From: Pseudoalteromonas denitrificans DSM 6059
Lineage (GTDB): Bacteria > Pseudomonadota > Gammaproteobacteria > Enterobacterales > Alteromonadaceae
Length of the DNA stretch: 64,000 nucleotides
Reading direction: 5' to 3'
Assembly (NCBI RefSeq): GCF_900112265.1
Contig: NZ_FOLO01000006.1
Location: forward strand, 62,872-126,871
The first letter of the stretch is position 1. Every line of letters begins with the position of its first letter. The notes beneath the pieces are model-generated. The model searched no databases. It had not been told where the DNA came from and saw only the letters and a list, made by a program, of their open reading frames with translations. Positions 19,611-29,230 of the stretch are shown here, piece by piece. Made by a program: the position numbers and the translations under genes.

Positions 19611-20012
19611 CTACTTTTGTTGATGCAACGAAAGTAAAAGTTCCGCTTCTGCCTGGGGTAACTCACATTCTTTCATTACTTCGTCTAGTTGCGCCCCTAG
19701 CTCCACCATCTTAACTGCTCGAGAATACATTTTTGAATCAGGATCGGCAAATTGAAGCTCTTGCTGATTTTGAGATAATTCCTGACTCATTTGTTCCAAT
19801 TGCACAATTCGTTTTCCCATATTAAGCATTCCCCCTCTGAGCTCATCAATTTCACTGCGCAGAATTGTATTTTGATGCTTAACTTCAGATAAAATTTTAT
19901 TACTTTGGTTATTTTCTATTTTACTTTTTTTATAATAGAAAAATAAAAAGCCTATTATTGTAAATGATATAAATAAACTGAATAAAATGGCAATTATTAT
20001 GATATTTTCCAA
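19611..20012 (-). CDS. DUF2802 membrane-anchored coiled-coil protein
   Basis: This 133-residue protein has one N-terminal helix (about 3-27), a coiled coil (about 40-85, EVKHQNTILRSEIDELRGG) and a C-terminal segment (AVKMVELGAQLDEVMKECELPQAEAELLLSLH) typical of DUF2802. Such genes sit after cheW in polar-flagellum clusters of Vibrio, Pseudomonas and Shewanella. The last segment looks like a helix-turn-helix-type fold. The start is a TTG at 20012 with TAGG nine bases upstream. The function is not established. Confidence 0.8.
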   Translation of the reverse strand: MENIIIIAILFSLFISFTIIGFLFFYYKKSKIENNQSNKILSEVKHQNTILRSEIDELRGGMLNMGKRIVQLEQMSQELSQNQQELQFADPDSKMYSRAVKMVELGAQLDEVMKECELPQAEAELLLSLHQQK

Positions 20013-20065
20013 ATCTAAAAACCTACTTATATAAAATTAAAGGTTTTTGTAGATGAAAAAAATGA

Positions 20066-20557
20066 CTACAAGTCATTTAAATCTCTCCATTCTTCTTCAC
20101 TTAGTAATTTATCTAAATCAACTAAAATCAGCAATTGACCATTACGATTAGAAACACCTTGAATAAACTTAGCACTTTCCTCAGTGCCTATATTAGGTGT
20201 ACTGTCAATTTCAGAGCGGCGTAAATAAACAACTTCTGCGACACTATCTACTAGAATACCTATAACTTGTTTTTCAGCTTCAATGATCACAATTCTTGAA
20301 TCGTCAGTCACATCTAAGCCGGTCAAGCCAAAACGAGTGCTCGTATCAATTACAGTTACAACGTTGCCACGTAAATTGATAATGCCCAATACATAGCTAG
20401 GAGCTCCCGGTACAGGGGCTATTTCGGTATAACGCAGTACTTCTTGCACTTGCATAACATTAATGCCGTATGTTTCATTTTCTAAACGAAAAGTAACCCA
20501 CTGCAATACATCATCACTTGCATCTGCATTCACTGATGTAATTCTTTCTTCATTCAT
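20066..20557 (-). CDS. cheW: CheW chemotaxis coupling protein
   Basis: CheW links chemoreceptors to CheA in signalling arrays. The product is about 163 residues, a single CheW domain (WVTFRLENETYGINVMQVQEVL; GIINLRGNVVTVID; VLVDSVAEVVYL-type strand). I chose the second ATG (20557), which has GGAG seven bases upstream; the ATG at 20563 has GGAG only one base away. The downstream gene of the che operon is the DUF2802 gene. Confidence 0.96.
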   Translation of the reverse strand: MNEERITSVNADASDDVLQWVTFRLENETYGINVMQVQEVLRYTEIAPVPGAPSYVLGIINLRGNVVTVIDTSTRFGLTGLDVTDDSRIVIIEAEKQVIGILVDSVAEVVYLRRSEIDSTPNIGTEESAKFIQGVSNRNGQLLILVDLDKLLSEEEWRDLNDL

Positions 20558-20594
20558 ATTCATGCTCCTACGGCATTACTTATCTTAGTGACAA

Positions 20595-21338
20595 TTATTT
20601 TTCAATTTCTCTGCTATCTAATCCTTGGTCAAGTAATTCTGTTAACGAATCTACATCAATCAAAGCACACATTTTTTCTTTTATTAAACCTGCTAACCAA
20701 GGTCTTTTTCCTGTTTGCTCTCGCCACTTAACATCATCATTTTGTAATGTAATGTTATTGACTAAGCTTTCGGCCTGTAAACCCCAGTTAGTTTCTCCTA
20801 ACATTATAAGATATTTATAATTTAAACTTTCTTCAAGTTTTTTATTATATTTTTCGGGCATAACCCATTGTGCTGTATCAATAATGTTTAGTTTAGTACC
20901 TCGGTTTAGCATTACCCCTTTAAACCAGCTAGGTTTAGCAAATACTTTATTAATTTCACCTATTTTATGAATGCCACCGAGAGACTTTAAAGGAACAGCT
21001 AAAGTTAAACCGGCGACTTGAAAAAATAACGCCTGAAACTCTCCCTTTCGATATTCAGCTTCATATTTAGTTTTAGGTAAAGTTTTTTGTAATTCAAGTA
21101 TTTCATCTTCTACACTAGAGATTGTAGGTTGTTTTTCATCATCTTGCTTAGTGCTAACTTTTATTTCCGTCGGTTCGACTCTTTTTTTAGTCAAAACCTT
21201 TTTTTCAGGTTCTACAACTTGTTCCAATAATTTTTCAACAGGTTGTAAAGCGGCTTTAATTAGTGCTTCATCTTCAGTTAATAAAGCGGTTAAATATTGC
21301 TTCATTATTCTTTCATTTGCAAATAAAGGCTTATTCAT
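20595..21338 (-). CDS. parP: ParP: CheW-like polar chemotaxis-array protein
   Basis: The product is about 247 residues, with a variable N-terminal half (about 1-95, charged linker VEPEKKVLTKKRVEP) and a C-terminal CheW-like (AIF) domain (FQALFFQVAGLTLAVPLKSLGGI to the end). In Vibrio, ParP binds CheA and ParC and keeps chemotaxis arrays at the pole. The identification rests on its place directly after a ParA-like gene and before cheW, plus the CheW-like C-terminus. I prefer the ATG at 21338, with GAG seven bases upstream, to the GTG at 21350. It overlaps parC. Confidence 0.85.
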   Translation of the reverse strand: MNKPLFANERIMKQYLTALLTEDEALIKAALQPVEKLLEQVVEPEKKVLTKKRVEPTEIKVSTKQDDEKQPTISSVEDEILELQKTLPKTKYEAEYRKGEFQALFFQVAGLTLAVPLKSLGGIHKIGEINKVFAKPSWFKGVMLNRGTKLNIIDTAQWVMPEKYNKKLEESLNYKYLIMLGETNWGLQAESLVNNITLQNDDVKWREQTGKRPWLAGLIKEKMCALIDVDSLTELLDQGLDSREIEK

Positions 21339-22131
21339 GAGGTAACTCACTTAGTGCCTTTCCTTCTATTTTAAACAAATACTCCAACAGCGCTATATAG
21401 GCAAAAACACCTCGTGAACGAGGACAATATATTACAGGTGATTTCATAGCTAAACTTGCATCTCTAAACTTTGTATCTATTGGGATCACACCTGGCCAAA
21501 CGGCATCTTGATATGTTGCCCTTAGTGTTTTATATGCCTCTAATGAAGCCTTCGTTCGCTTATCATACATGGTTGGAATGATGGTATATTGATATTGTTT
21601 TGCTTGAGAGCTTTGCATCAGTTGCATTGTTCTCATCATTCTATCTAATCCCTTTAAAGCTAAAAACTCTGTTTGGACAGGAACTAAAACACGCTCACTT
21701 GCTGCTAATGCATTAACCATTAACACTCCAAGAACGGGTGGACAATCTAAAATAGCATAATCGTATTCTTCAGAAATTTTAGCCAAAGCTTTAGTCAATA
21801 TTAAACCCATCCCCCCTTTATTTCCCATACTTCTATCTAGCGTTGCAATAGCCATAGTTGCAGGTAGTATGTCGACCCCTTCCATAGTTGAGGGGCATAA
21901 GGCTTGCAAAATCTCTTCTTTAGACATTCCTTTATTACGAGCAAAAACATCATAAACACTCACTTCCAACTCTTCTGAGTCTATTCCGAAGTAATATGTA
22001 AGTGAAGCGTGAGGATCTGTATCAATAAGTAAAACACGATGACCTCTAGATGCGAGTATTCCACCTAAAGTTACTGTAGTTGTCGTTTTTCCAACACCAC
22101 CTTTTTGATTTGCAACCGTCCAAATTTTCAA
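21331..22131 (-). CDS. parC: ParC: ParA-like ATPase for polar chemotaxis arrays
   Basis: The 266-residue ParA/MinD-type ATPase has a deviant Walker A (NQKGGVGKTTTTV), switch I and II regions (DTDPHASLTYYFG; AILDCPPVLGVL) and no N-terminal DNA-binding extension. In Vibrio, ParC places chemotaxis arrays at the old pole through HubP. The start is a TTG at 22131 with AGGA at good spacing. It is distinct from FlhG (29231), the second ParA-like ATPase here, which controls flagellar number. It is encoded between motD and parP. Confidence 0.88.
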   Translation of the reverse strand: MKIWTVANQKGGVGKTTTTVTLGGILASRGHRVLLIDTDPHASLTYYFGIDSEELEVSVYDVFARNKGMSKEEILQALCPSTMEGVDILPATMAIATLDRSMGNKGGMGLILTKALAKISEEYDYAILDCPPVLGVLMVNALAASERVLVPVQTEFLALKGLDRMMRTMQLMQSSQAKQYQYTIIPTMYDKRTKASLEAYKTLRATYQDAVWPGVIPIDTKFRDASLAMKSPVIYCPRSRGVFAYIALLEYLFKIEGKALSELPHE

Positions 22132-22143
22132 ATTTGATCCTTT

Positions 22144-23130
22144 CTACTGCTCATTTTCTCGTGTTGTAATGCGTATACCGCCATCCGGTAGCTTTATAAT
22201 TTTAATCGTTTTATCATCTTGTTTTATTGCTTTATTCTCTACTTCTTGTAGCTTTATTTCTAGCTCTTTATTTTTTTGAGATAGATTATCTTCTAAGTTA
22301 ACCAATTTTTTTTCTGAAAATAAGCCAAATTTGGAAAGTGCAATAACAACTTTTCTATTTTCAGCTCTTCCTACTTTTGTACTGTTGTTTGCAAATGGTG
22401 AATACTGGCCATACCCTTCTATAGCCATTCTAGCTGGATTTATACCTTCTTTTTCTAGCGCTATAAGCATTTGAGTTGCACGCGAAACAGATAATTGCCA
22501 ATTTGAACTAAAAATTTCATTATTTATTGGTTGATCATCGGTATATCCTCTTACGCGAATATAATTATCAACTCCATTTAAAATATCATAAATGCGACGA
22601 ACAACTTGTTTTGCGGCTTGAGTAGAAACAGCACTACCACTGCCAAACAACAAGCCCGAATTCAACTCTATTGTTAACCAATCTTGATTTAATTCCAATT
22701 TAGCCTGACCAGTTTCTAACTCTTCAAATAAAGCTGTTTTAAGGTCTTGTTCTAAAGAATCTAACGGACTGCCTAATAGTTTTTGTTTTAGATTTGTTAA
22801 ATCACCAAACCCATCAACTAACTCAGGACCTTTTTCTTCATCTCTTAATGAATTTCCATATAATATAAACTCAGTATCAACAGCATTTTTTGTTAATAAA
22901 CCTTCCCCTTTAACCCCTTGTCCATCTTGTTCATATTGATTAGCTGATTTATCAAATACTTGCTCAAGTGAATCAGATAAAATCTCAAACTCATTTTCGT
23001 TAGTCATTGCTAAAGAATATAAAACTACAAAAAAAGCAAACATTAGAGTCATATAGTCAGCATATGATATCAGCCACCTATCTAGGTTATTAGATTCTGA
23101 TCCTGATATAGTTCTACGATAGCGTTTCAT
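22144..23130 (-). CDS. motD: Flagellar stator subunit MotD (MotB family)
   Basis: The 328-residue MotB-type protein has a basic N-terminus and one membrane helix carrying the ion-binding Asp25 (LISYADYMTLMFAFF). A periplasmic linker and an OmpA-like peptidoglycan-binding domain follow (RVRGYTDDQPIN...NWQLSVSRATQMLIALEKEGI), then a coiled-coil tail (ENLSQKNKELEIKLQEVENK). With MotC it forms a motor stator, and MotCD stators are generally thought to be proton-driven. The coupling ion cannot be read with certainty from sequence. It is encoded 19 bases after motC. Confidence 0.92.
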   Translation of the reverse strand: MKRYRRTISGSESNNLDRWLISYADYMTLMFAFFVVLYSLAMTNENEFEILSDSLEQVFDKSANQYEQDGQGVKGEGLLTKNAVDTEFILYGNSLRDEEKGPELVDGFGDLTNLKQKLLGSPLDSLEQDLKTALFEELETGQAKLELNQDWLTIELNSGLLFGSGSAVSTQAAKQVVRRIYDILNGVDNYIRVRGYTDDQPINNEIFSSNWQLSVSRATQMLIALEKEGINPARMAIEGYGQYSPFANNSTKVGRAENRKVVIALSKFGLFSEKKLVNLEDNLSQKNKELEIKLQEVENKAIKQDDKTIKIIKLPDGGIRITTRENEQ

Positions 23131-23149
23131 AATTTATACTGATTCAAAG

Positions 23150-23923
23150 CTAAGTAAGAGAGTTTACTTGAGAGTAATGTTTTTTAGTTTGATACGCAGA
23201 TAATTTAAGTTCAATATTACTTGGGCTTTCACCTTGTAAAATTGATAGCATGCCTTCAGCTAATAACTCGTGATACATCATTTGCTCTTCAATTACACAT
23301 TTTAATTTATTTGCCACGGGTAAAAAAAGTAAATTAGCAAAACCAACACCATAAATTGTTGCCACAAAAGCAGTGGCAATACCCGCGCCTAAAAGCTCAG
23401 GATCCTTAATGAAATTCATTGCTTGTATTAAACCTAAAACAGCACCTAAAATACCAATTGTAGGACTATATCCCCCCATAGCTTCATAAATTTTTGCAGA
23501 TTTTAACAAGGCTTCACGGTGTAAAATTAACTCCACTTCCATAGCCTCTCTAAACTGATCTGGTGCAACGCCATCAATCATCATGTTAAGACCTTTAGAA
23601 ATAAAGTAATCATTATTATTTTGTGCTTCTATTTCTAATGATAAATAACCTTCTTGGCGCGCTTTATTAGACCAAGTTTTAATTTGTTCGATTCCTTTAT
23701 CCACAGGGTAGTGAGGTGGTTTTATCACCCAAATAAACATTTTAATACCCTGAATAAACAATTCTTTTGGGGATTGCAACATAACAGCCCCTAAAGTACC
23801 ACCAACAACAATTAAAAAAGCTGAATAATTAACGAGACTAAGTAACAACCCACCTTCAAACCAATAACCAAAACCGATTGCTGATATTGCTAATATTAAG
23901 CCTGAAATAGATAATTTATCCAC
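23150..23923 (-). CDS. motC: Flagellar stator subunit MotC (MotA family)
   Basis: The 257-residue MotA/TolQ/ExbB-type protein has four membrane helices. The conserved proline/glycine segments of helices 3 and 4 are visible ([33 protein letters not shown]). A cytoplasmic charged loop (about 85-140) should contact FliG. The GTG start overlaps the end of cheB by 8 bases. It partners MotD. Confidence 0.93.
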   Translation of the reverse strand: MDKLSISGLILAISAIGFGYWFEGGLLLSLVNYSAFLIVVGGTLGAVMLQSPKELFIQGIKMFIWVIKPPHYPVDKGIEQIKTWSNKARQEGYLSLEIEAQNNNDYFISKGLNMMIDGVAPDQFREAMEVELILHREALLKSAKIYEAMGGYSPTIGILGAVLGLIQAMNFIKDPELLGAGIATAFVATIYGVGFANLLFLPVANKLKCVIEEQMMYHELLAEGMLSILQGESPSNIELKLSAYQTKKHYSQVNSLT

Positions 23924-25022
23924 AACCCACTTCTCTAACGATGCGAGTTGCTACATCAGGTAAAGGGATATTAGCCTCTGCAAGACCAGCGTTTGCAACC
24001 GCTTGTGGCATTCCATAAACAACGCAGGTTTTTTCATCCTGAACCCAAATTTTAGATCCTGCCTGCTTTAAAAGCCTAGCACCATCTCTACCATCAGCAC
24101 CCATTCCAGTTAAGACAACAGCCAATACTGAGTCGTTATAGCTTTTTGCAGCACTGGCAAAAGTAATATCAACACTTGGTTTATAAGTTACTCTAGCGCC
24201 ATCATCTTCATAGATGCGTATTTTTTGAGCACCTCTTCCTTCAACTAACATTTGTTTACCACCAGGCGCTAAATAAGCAACCCCTGGTTTTAATGTTTCA
24301 CCATTTTCAGCCTCTTTAACTTTAATTTTGCATAAAGTATTTAGACGTATTGCAAATGCTGGCGTAAATGCAGCTGGCATATGTTGTATTAATAAAATTG
24401 GATGAGGAAAGTTAGAGGGTAATTGCGTTAATATACTTTGTAGTGCAACAGGGCCCCCTGTTGACGTTCCAATTGCGACTAACTTATATTTCTTTCCTGA
24501 TGCTCTAATATCTGAAGTTTTTTTTCTTTGTACATTAAAGTCATTGCTAGATGATGCAACACTTGTTTTTCTTAGGTTTTGTTTTTCAATTGGTGCAGCT
24601 ATAGGTCTAGAGAAACGACTTATTCTACGCCGACCTATTTCTTTAACTTTTTGTTGTAATAGCCTAATTGCTTCTTCTTTATCTCTTGCAATATCCTCAA
24701 ATTTTTTGGGTAAAAAATCTAAAGCCCCTGCATCAAGTGCATCAAATGTAGCGCTTGCACCATGATGTGTTAAAGATGAAAACATGAGTATCGGTATTGG
24801 CGATGCTTTCATTATTTGTTTAACTGCACTGATCCCATCAAGTACAGGCATTTCAACATCCATAGTGATGACATCAGGCTTAATTTTAGCTGCTTTCTCA
24901 ACAGCTTCTTTTCCATTATTAGCCGTATCAATCACCTCTAATTCGGGATCTTGATTTAATATTTCTGTGACTCTTCGTCTAAAAAAACTTGAATCATCAA
25001 CAACTAAAACCTTAATTGCCAT
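23916..25022 (-). CDS. cheB: CheB protein-glutamate methylesterase
   Basis: CheB removes methyl groups from chemoreceptors after phosphorylation by CheA, giving adaptation. The product is 368 residues. It has an N-terminal receiver ([25 protein letters not shown]) and a basic linker. The C-terminal esterase carries the Ser ([12 protein letters not shown]), His ([10 protein letters not shown]) and Asp ([11 protein letters not shown]) of the catalytic triad. It is co-operonic with cheA; cheR is not in the window. Confidence 0.97.
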   Translation of the reverse strand: MAIKVLVVDDSSFFRRRVTEILNQDPELEVIDTANNGKEAVEKAAKIKPDVITMDVEMPVLDGISAVKQIMKASPIPILMFSSLTHHGASATFDALDAGALDFLPKKFEDIARDKEEAIRLLQQKVKEIGRRRISRFSRPIAAPIEKQNLRKTSVASSSNDFNVQRKKTSDIRASGKKYKLVAIGTSTGGPVALQSILTQLPSNFPHPILLIQHMPAAFTPAFAIRLNTLCKIKVKEAENGETLKPGVAYLAPGGKQMLVEGRGAQKIRIYEDDGARVTYKPSVDITFASAAKSYNDSVLAVVLTGMGADGRDGARLLKQAGSKIWVQDEKTCVVYGMPQAVANAGLAEANIPLPDVATRIVREVGCG

Positions 25023-25039
25023 TCAATTTACTCTTTTAG

Positions 25040-27244
25040 TTATTTTACTTTACCAGCATAGTGTTTCAATAAATTTGGAACATCTAAAATTAATGCAATA
25101 CCACCATCAGAAGTAATAGTCGCACCAGCCATACCAGGAGTTCCTTGCAATAAGGCATCTAAAGGTTTAATTACAACTTCTTCTTGTCCTATTAATGAAT
25201 CAACAGCAAAGCCTATTTGTTGAGTTCCTAATTGAACAATAACAACATGCCCATCACCACTACGTTGTTGTGATGCTGAAGCTGGATTTCTAACCAGCCA
25301 CTTTTCGAGATAAAATAATGGAATTGCCTTATCTCTTACAATGATTGTTAATTGTCCATCAACAATGTTTGTCTTTGATAAATCAAGATGGAAAATTTCA
25401 TTAACACAAGCTAAAGGTAAAGCAAATGTTTGCTCTTCTACTAAGACCATTAAAGTCGGTAAAATTGCAAGTGTTAAAGGAACTTTTATTTCAAGAGTTG
25501 TTCCTGTTCCTCTTTGTGATTCAATGTTAATTGAACCGTTCAACTGTGTAATTTTAGTTTTAACAACATCCATGCCGACACCGCGGCCTGAAATATCAGA
25601 TATTTCTTCTTTTGTTGAAAATCCGGGTGCAAAAATTAAATTAAATGCCTCAGTATCTGTCATTCTTGATGCAAAGTCAGCATCAATAACACCTTTACCA
25701 ATAGCGATATCTTTTAGCTTATTGGGGTCCATACCCGCACCATCATCTTTGATTGTTAACAAGATATGGTCACCCTCTTGGGATGCTGACAAGGTTACTG
25801 TTCCCGTTCTTGATTTACCTGTTGCTTCACGTTCATCAGGCATCTCAATACCATGATCTACAGAGTTTCGGACTAAATGTACTAAAGGATCAGCTAAAGC
25901 TTCAACAAGATTTTTATCTAAGTCTGTATCTTCACCAACAAGTAAAAGGTTTATATCTTTTTTCAGGCTACGAGCTAAATCACGTACAACTCGAGGAAAG
26001 CGACCGAACACTTTTTTTATCGGCTGCATACGTGTTTTCATTACAGCACTTTGAAGGTCAGCAGTCACAACGTCAAGGTTTGAAATCGCCTTATTCATAC
26101 TTTCGCTACTATTTGTTGCCCCCAAACTGACTAAACGATTTCGAACTAAAACTAATTCACCAACCATATTCATGATTTGATCTAAACGTTTAGTATCTAC
26201 TCTTACCGTTGTTTCAGCCTGAACAGCTGCTGGTTTTGCTGGTGCTTTATCTTGCTTTTCTGGTTTATTTTCAACTTTTTTCGCTGTTGGTTTTGCGACA
26301 TCTTTTGACTTAGCAACAGGTTTGGGTTTAGAAGTTGGTTTAGGTTTTTCTACAGCTTTAGGTGCTTCTTTTTTCACAGAAGTTGCTTCAACGGTTTCTT
26401 CTGTAATTTTAGGCCCTTGGCCCTTGCCATGTAATTCATCAAGTAAAGCTTCAAATTCATCATCTGAAATATCATCGGAATCTAGAGCAGGTTCAGAAGC
26501 ACTTGCTGTATTTACTTCTTTTTCCTCTTCTGCTTCTCCAAAAGATCCAACACCATGAAGTTCATCTAATAGATTTTCAAATTGATCATCAGTAATATCA
26601 TCGCCTGAAATATCAGTTGTTTCATTAGGTTTTTCATCTTCTGCAGGCCCTTTCCCGGTGCCATGTAATTCATCTAATAAACTTTCAAATTCATCTTCTG
26701 ATATATCATCTATTCCTGAATCATCTGAGCTTCCATCATCCATGTCAAATAAGACATCATCAAAATCTGCATCACTACTACTTTGAGAGGCAGCATCTTC
26801 AACTTCCTCTGTCTTGGATGATTCGCTAGGCAGATCTATCGACTCATCTTCAGATTCTGGTTTACTTAATTGATGTAAAGCTTTAAGCAGGTTAGGGTCA
26901 GCAGCTTCAGGTTGTTCTCTATTTTGAATACAGGCAAACATAATATTTATGCAGTCTAATGCCTGCAAAATTACATCCATCAGCTCCGAATTAACGCTTC
27001 TTTGCCCTTGGCGTAATATATCAAAGACATTTTCAGCACCATGACAGGCATCAACAAGCTCGGTCATAGCTAAAAACCCAGCTCCACCTTTTACAGTATG
27101 AAACCCTCTAAAAATTGCATTTAATAAATCAGCATCTTCAGGGTTATTTTCCAGTTCTATTAGCTGCTCAGATAATAATTCGAGAATTTCTCCGGCTTCA
27201 ACCAAAAAATCCTGCAAAATATCTTCATCTAGTTCAAAACTCAT
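25040..27244 (-). CDS. cheA: CheA chemotaxis histidine kinase
   Basis: CheA phosphorylates CheY and CheB in response to receptors. The product is 734 residues: Hpt domain with His49 (FRGFHTVKGGAGF), a long acidic linker, a Pro/Lys-rich stretch (about 285-340), dimerisation, HATPase (VRNSVDHGIE; DDGAGMD; GRGVGMDVV) and a CheW-like regulatory domain. The acidic linker holds three copies of a 17-residue motif, DDIS(E/D)(D/E)EFE(S/N/A)LLDELHG-like, at residues 179-195, 215-231 and 257-273. I see no ordinary P2 domain. These repeats may bind CheY/CheB or ParP, which is an inference. Confidence 0.97.
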   Translation of the reverse strand: MSFELDEDILQDFLVEAGEILELLSEQLIELENNPEDADLLNAIFRGFHTVKGGAGFLAMTELVDACHGAENVFDILRQGQRSVNSELMDVILQALDCINIMFACIQNREQPEAADPNLLKALHQLSKPESEDESIDLPSESSKTEEVEDAASQSSSDADFDDVLFDMDDGSSDDSGIDDISEDEFESLLDELHGTGKGPAEDEKPNETTDISGDDITDDQFENLLDELHGVGSFGEAEEEKEVNTASASEPALDSDDISDDEFEALLDELHGKGQGPKITEETVEATSVKKEAPKAVEKPKPTSKPKPVAKSKDVAKPTAKKVENKPEKQDKAPAKPAAVQAETTVRVDTKRLDQIMNMVGELVLVRNRLVSLGATNSSESMNKAISNLDVVTADLQSAVMKTRMQPIKKVFGRFPRVVRDLARSLKKDINLLLVGEDTDLDKNLVEALADPLVHLVRNSVDHGIEMPDEREATGKSRTGTVTLSASQEGDHILLTIKDDGAGMDPNKLKDIAIGKGVIDADFASRMTDTEAFNLIFAPGFSTKEEISDISGRGVGMDVVKTKITQLNGSINIESQRGTGTTLEIKVPLTLAILPTLMVLVEEQTFALPLACVNEIFHLDLSKTNIVDGQLTIIVRDKAIPLFYLEKWLVRNPASASQQRSGDGHVVIVQLGTQQIGFAVDSLIGQEEVVIKPLDALLQGTPGMAGATITSDGGIALILDVPNLLKHYAGKVK
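26426..26710 (-). repeat. cheA: Three-copy acidic peptide repeat in the CheA linker
   Basis: The 17-residue unit with core EF(E)xLLDELHG occurs three times (residues 179-195, 215-231, 257-273), separated by acidic or polar linkers of about 20-25 residues. The copies differ at several residues, so this is an old protein-level repeat, not a recent DNA duplication. Confidence 0.85.
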
Positions 27245-27260
27245 GCAGCAGTTCTCCCAT

Positions 27261-28064
27261 TTAGAAACCTAAACTTGATAGTAAGTCATCAACATCATCT
27301 TGATCAGAAACCACATCATCACGATTTTCTGCATCTAAAATAGGCCCTTCAGCAACTTGATCTAATGTATTGTCAACAATTTGAGATGATTGTGTGTGTT
27401 CTTCTAAAGCACCAGTTTCAGGTGCTTCAACTTCAATAGTTTCACTAACAGGTGATCCAAAAACCTTCAACATATGGATCAAACTATCTTCAACTTCCCT
27501 AACCAGTTCTATTACTCTACGAATAACTTGACCCGTTAAGTCTTGAAAATCCTGTGCCATTAAGACTTCTGTCATTAAACTATGTAATTTTTGTGTATTT
27601 CCTTGAGCATCTGAAATAAATGAATCAAGTCCATGACATAGTGTTTTAAATTCACCAAGCTTAAGGTCTCGACTCATCAAACGTTCCCACGATGGTTTGA
27701 TTTTATTTAAATCATCTGACAACTTGTCTGATATAGGTAAACATGCCTCAATTGCATCCATCGTTTTATTTGCAGCTTGTTCCGTCATTTTAATGACATA
27801 ATTCAAACGCTCTTTTGCATCAGGTAATGCCTCTTGCGTCAAATCAGTAAGCTTTGAATCTAGCTGAAAATTATTCAATGAATCGTGCAATTGTCGAGTT
27901 AACTTCCCAACCTCTTCAAATAACTCAGATTGCATTTGTGTTGTTATTTGCAACAATAATTCATCTGCTTGCTCTTGTTTATTATTTTCTAAAAAAGAAA
28001 CAAGTTGCTTTGCTTGTTCAAGCGTAATTTGAGGTGATTCAGTTGTGATCATTAACTCTTCCAT
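27261..28064 (-). CDS. cheZ: CheZ protein phosphatase of CheY-P
   Basis: CheZ dephosphorylates CheY-P to end the tumble or reversal signal. The 267-residue product has the long helical hairpin of the family. The catalytic segment MAQDFQDLTGQVIRRVIE contains the conserved Asp and the catalytic Gln, and there is a C-terminal CheY-binding tail (DDVDDLLSSLGF). The start has TAGG seven bases upstream. It is coupled to cheY. Confidence 0.96.
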   Translation of the reverse strand: MEELMITTESPQITLEQAKQLVSFLENNKQEQADELLLQITTQMQSELFEEVGKLTRQLHDSLNNFQLDSKLTDLTQEALPDAKERLNYVIKMTEQAANKTMDAIEACLPISDKLSDDLNKIKPSWERLMSRDLKLGEFKTLCHGLDSFISDAQGNTQKLHSLMTEVLMAQDFQDLTGQVIRRVIELVREVEDSLIHMLKVFGSPVSETIEVEAPETGALEEHTQSSQIVDNTLDQVAEGPILDAENRDDVVSDQDDVDDLLSSLGF

Positions 28065-28067
28065 GAT

Positions 28068-28451
28068 TTAACCTAATCGCTCAAACACTTTTTCCAACTT
28101 GGTTTTTAGTGTGCCTGCGGTAAAAGGTTTAACAATATAACCATTTACGCCAGCTTGTGCTGCAGCTATTATTTGTTCTTTTTTAGCTTCAGCCGTAACC
28201 ATTAAAACAGGTATATGCTTTAAACTGTCATCAGCACGAATTGCTCTTAATAAATCAATGCCCTGCATACCAGGCATATTCCAATCTGTAACAACAAAAT
28301 CAAACTCTTGATTTTGCAACATCGGTAGTGCAGTGCTACCATCATCTGCTTCTTGGACATTGGTAAAACCTAAGTCTCTTAGCAAATTTTTAATGATTCT
28401 TCTCATAGTAGAAAAGTCATCAACTACAAGAATTTTCATATTTTTATCCAA
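28068..28451 (-). CDS. cheY: CheY chemotaxis response regulator
   Basis: This is a single receiver domain of 127 residues that binds FliM when phosphorylated. It has the acidic pair ([10 protein letters not shown]), the phospho-acceptor Asp in [13 protein letters not shown], the Thr/Ala of MVTAEAKK and the Lys of YIVKPF. It lies between fliA and cheZ. Confidence 0.97.
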   Translation of the reverse strand: MDKNMKILVVDDFSTMRRIIKNLLRDLGFTNVQEADDGSTALPMLQNQEFDFVVTDWNMPGMQGIDLLRAIRADDSLKHIPVLMVTAEAKKEQIIAAAQAGVNGYIVKPFTAGTLKTKLEKVFERLG

Positions 28452-28496
28452 AACATCCTCCTGTGAGGTACGAACTCAATGTTACAACCACTTAAT

Positions 28497-29222
28497 TTAA
28501 ACCCAGTCACTGATTTTAGCTTTTAGCCTTATCATTGCCTGTCCATGTATCTGACTAACACGAGACTCACTTACGTCAAGTATTTGTCCTATCTCTTTTA
28601 AATTCATTTCTTCATTATAGTAAAGAGATAATACAAGAGCATCTCTTTCAGGTAATGTTTTTATTGCCTGTAATAATGAAGCATTAAATTTATCATTTTT
28701 TATTGATGTAAACGGAGTATCACCAATATGTTTTTCTGATGAAACCTGAAGTACATCTTCATCTACACCTAAATCTTCAATTCCCAAGATTTTGCCAGAA
28801 TTTACATCGTTAAGAATATGATGGTATTCATTGAGCGTAATATCAAGTTTTTCAGCAACTTCAATATCTTTTACTTCACGACCTAAAATAGACTCTAGTT
28901 CAGATATAGCTTGAGCAACTTGCCGGCTATTTCTATGAACAGAGCGAGGGACCCAATCACCCTTGCGAATCTCATCAAGCATAGCACCTCTGATCCTTAT
29001 ACCACCATAAGTTTCAAAACTCGCTCCTTTACTACCATCAAAGTTTTTGGCAGCCTCTATTAATCCAATCATGCCAGATTGAATTAAGTCATCAAGTTGA
29101 ACACTGGCTGGTAATCGAGCCAACATATGATATGCAATTCGTTTTACAAGTGGCGTATGCTGTTCAACAACTTTTGCCATATTGTTAGTTTCGCTATAAC
29201 CAGCTACTTTAATCACTAACAA
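28497..29222 (-). CDS. fliA: FliA, flagellar sigma factor 28
   Basis: FliA transcribes late flagellar genes such as flagellin. The 241-residue product has sigma regions 2 (DDLIQSGMIGLIEAAKNFDG; YGGIRIRGAMLDEIRKGDWVPRSV), 3 and 4 (LKEIGQILDVSESRVSQIHGQAMIRLK). The start is uncertain: a TTG at 29222 is five bases after AAAGG, while a GTG at 29216 gives a slightly shorter product. It is 8 bases from flhG. A matching FliA promoter is visible upstream of the flagellin gene in this window. Confidence 0.96.
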   Translation of the reverse strand: MLVIKVAGYSETNNMAKVVEQHTPLVKRIAYHMLARLPASVQLDDLIQSGMIGLIEAAKNFDGSKGASFETYGGIRIRGAMLDEIRKGDWVPRSVHRNSRQVAQAISELESILGREVKDIEVAEKLDITLNEYHHILNDVNSGKILGIEDLGVDEDVLQVSSEKHIGDTPFTSIKNDKFNASLLQAIKTLPERDALVLSLYYNEEMNLKEIGQILDVSESRVSQIHGQAMIRLKAKISDWV

Positions 29223-29230
29223 AAATGCCT

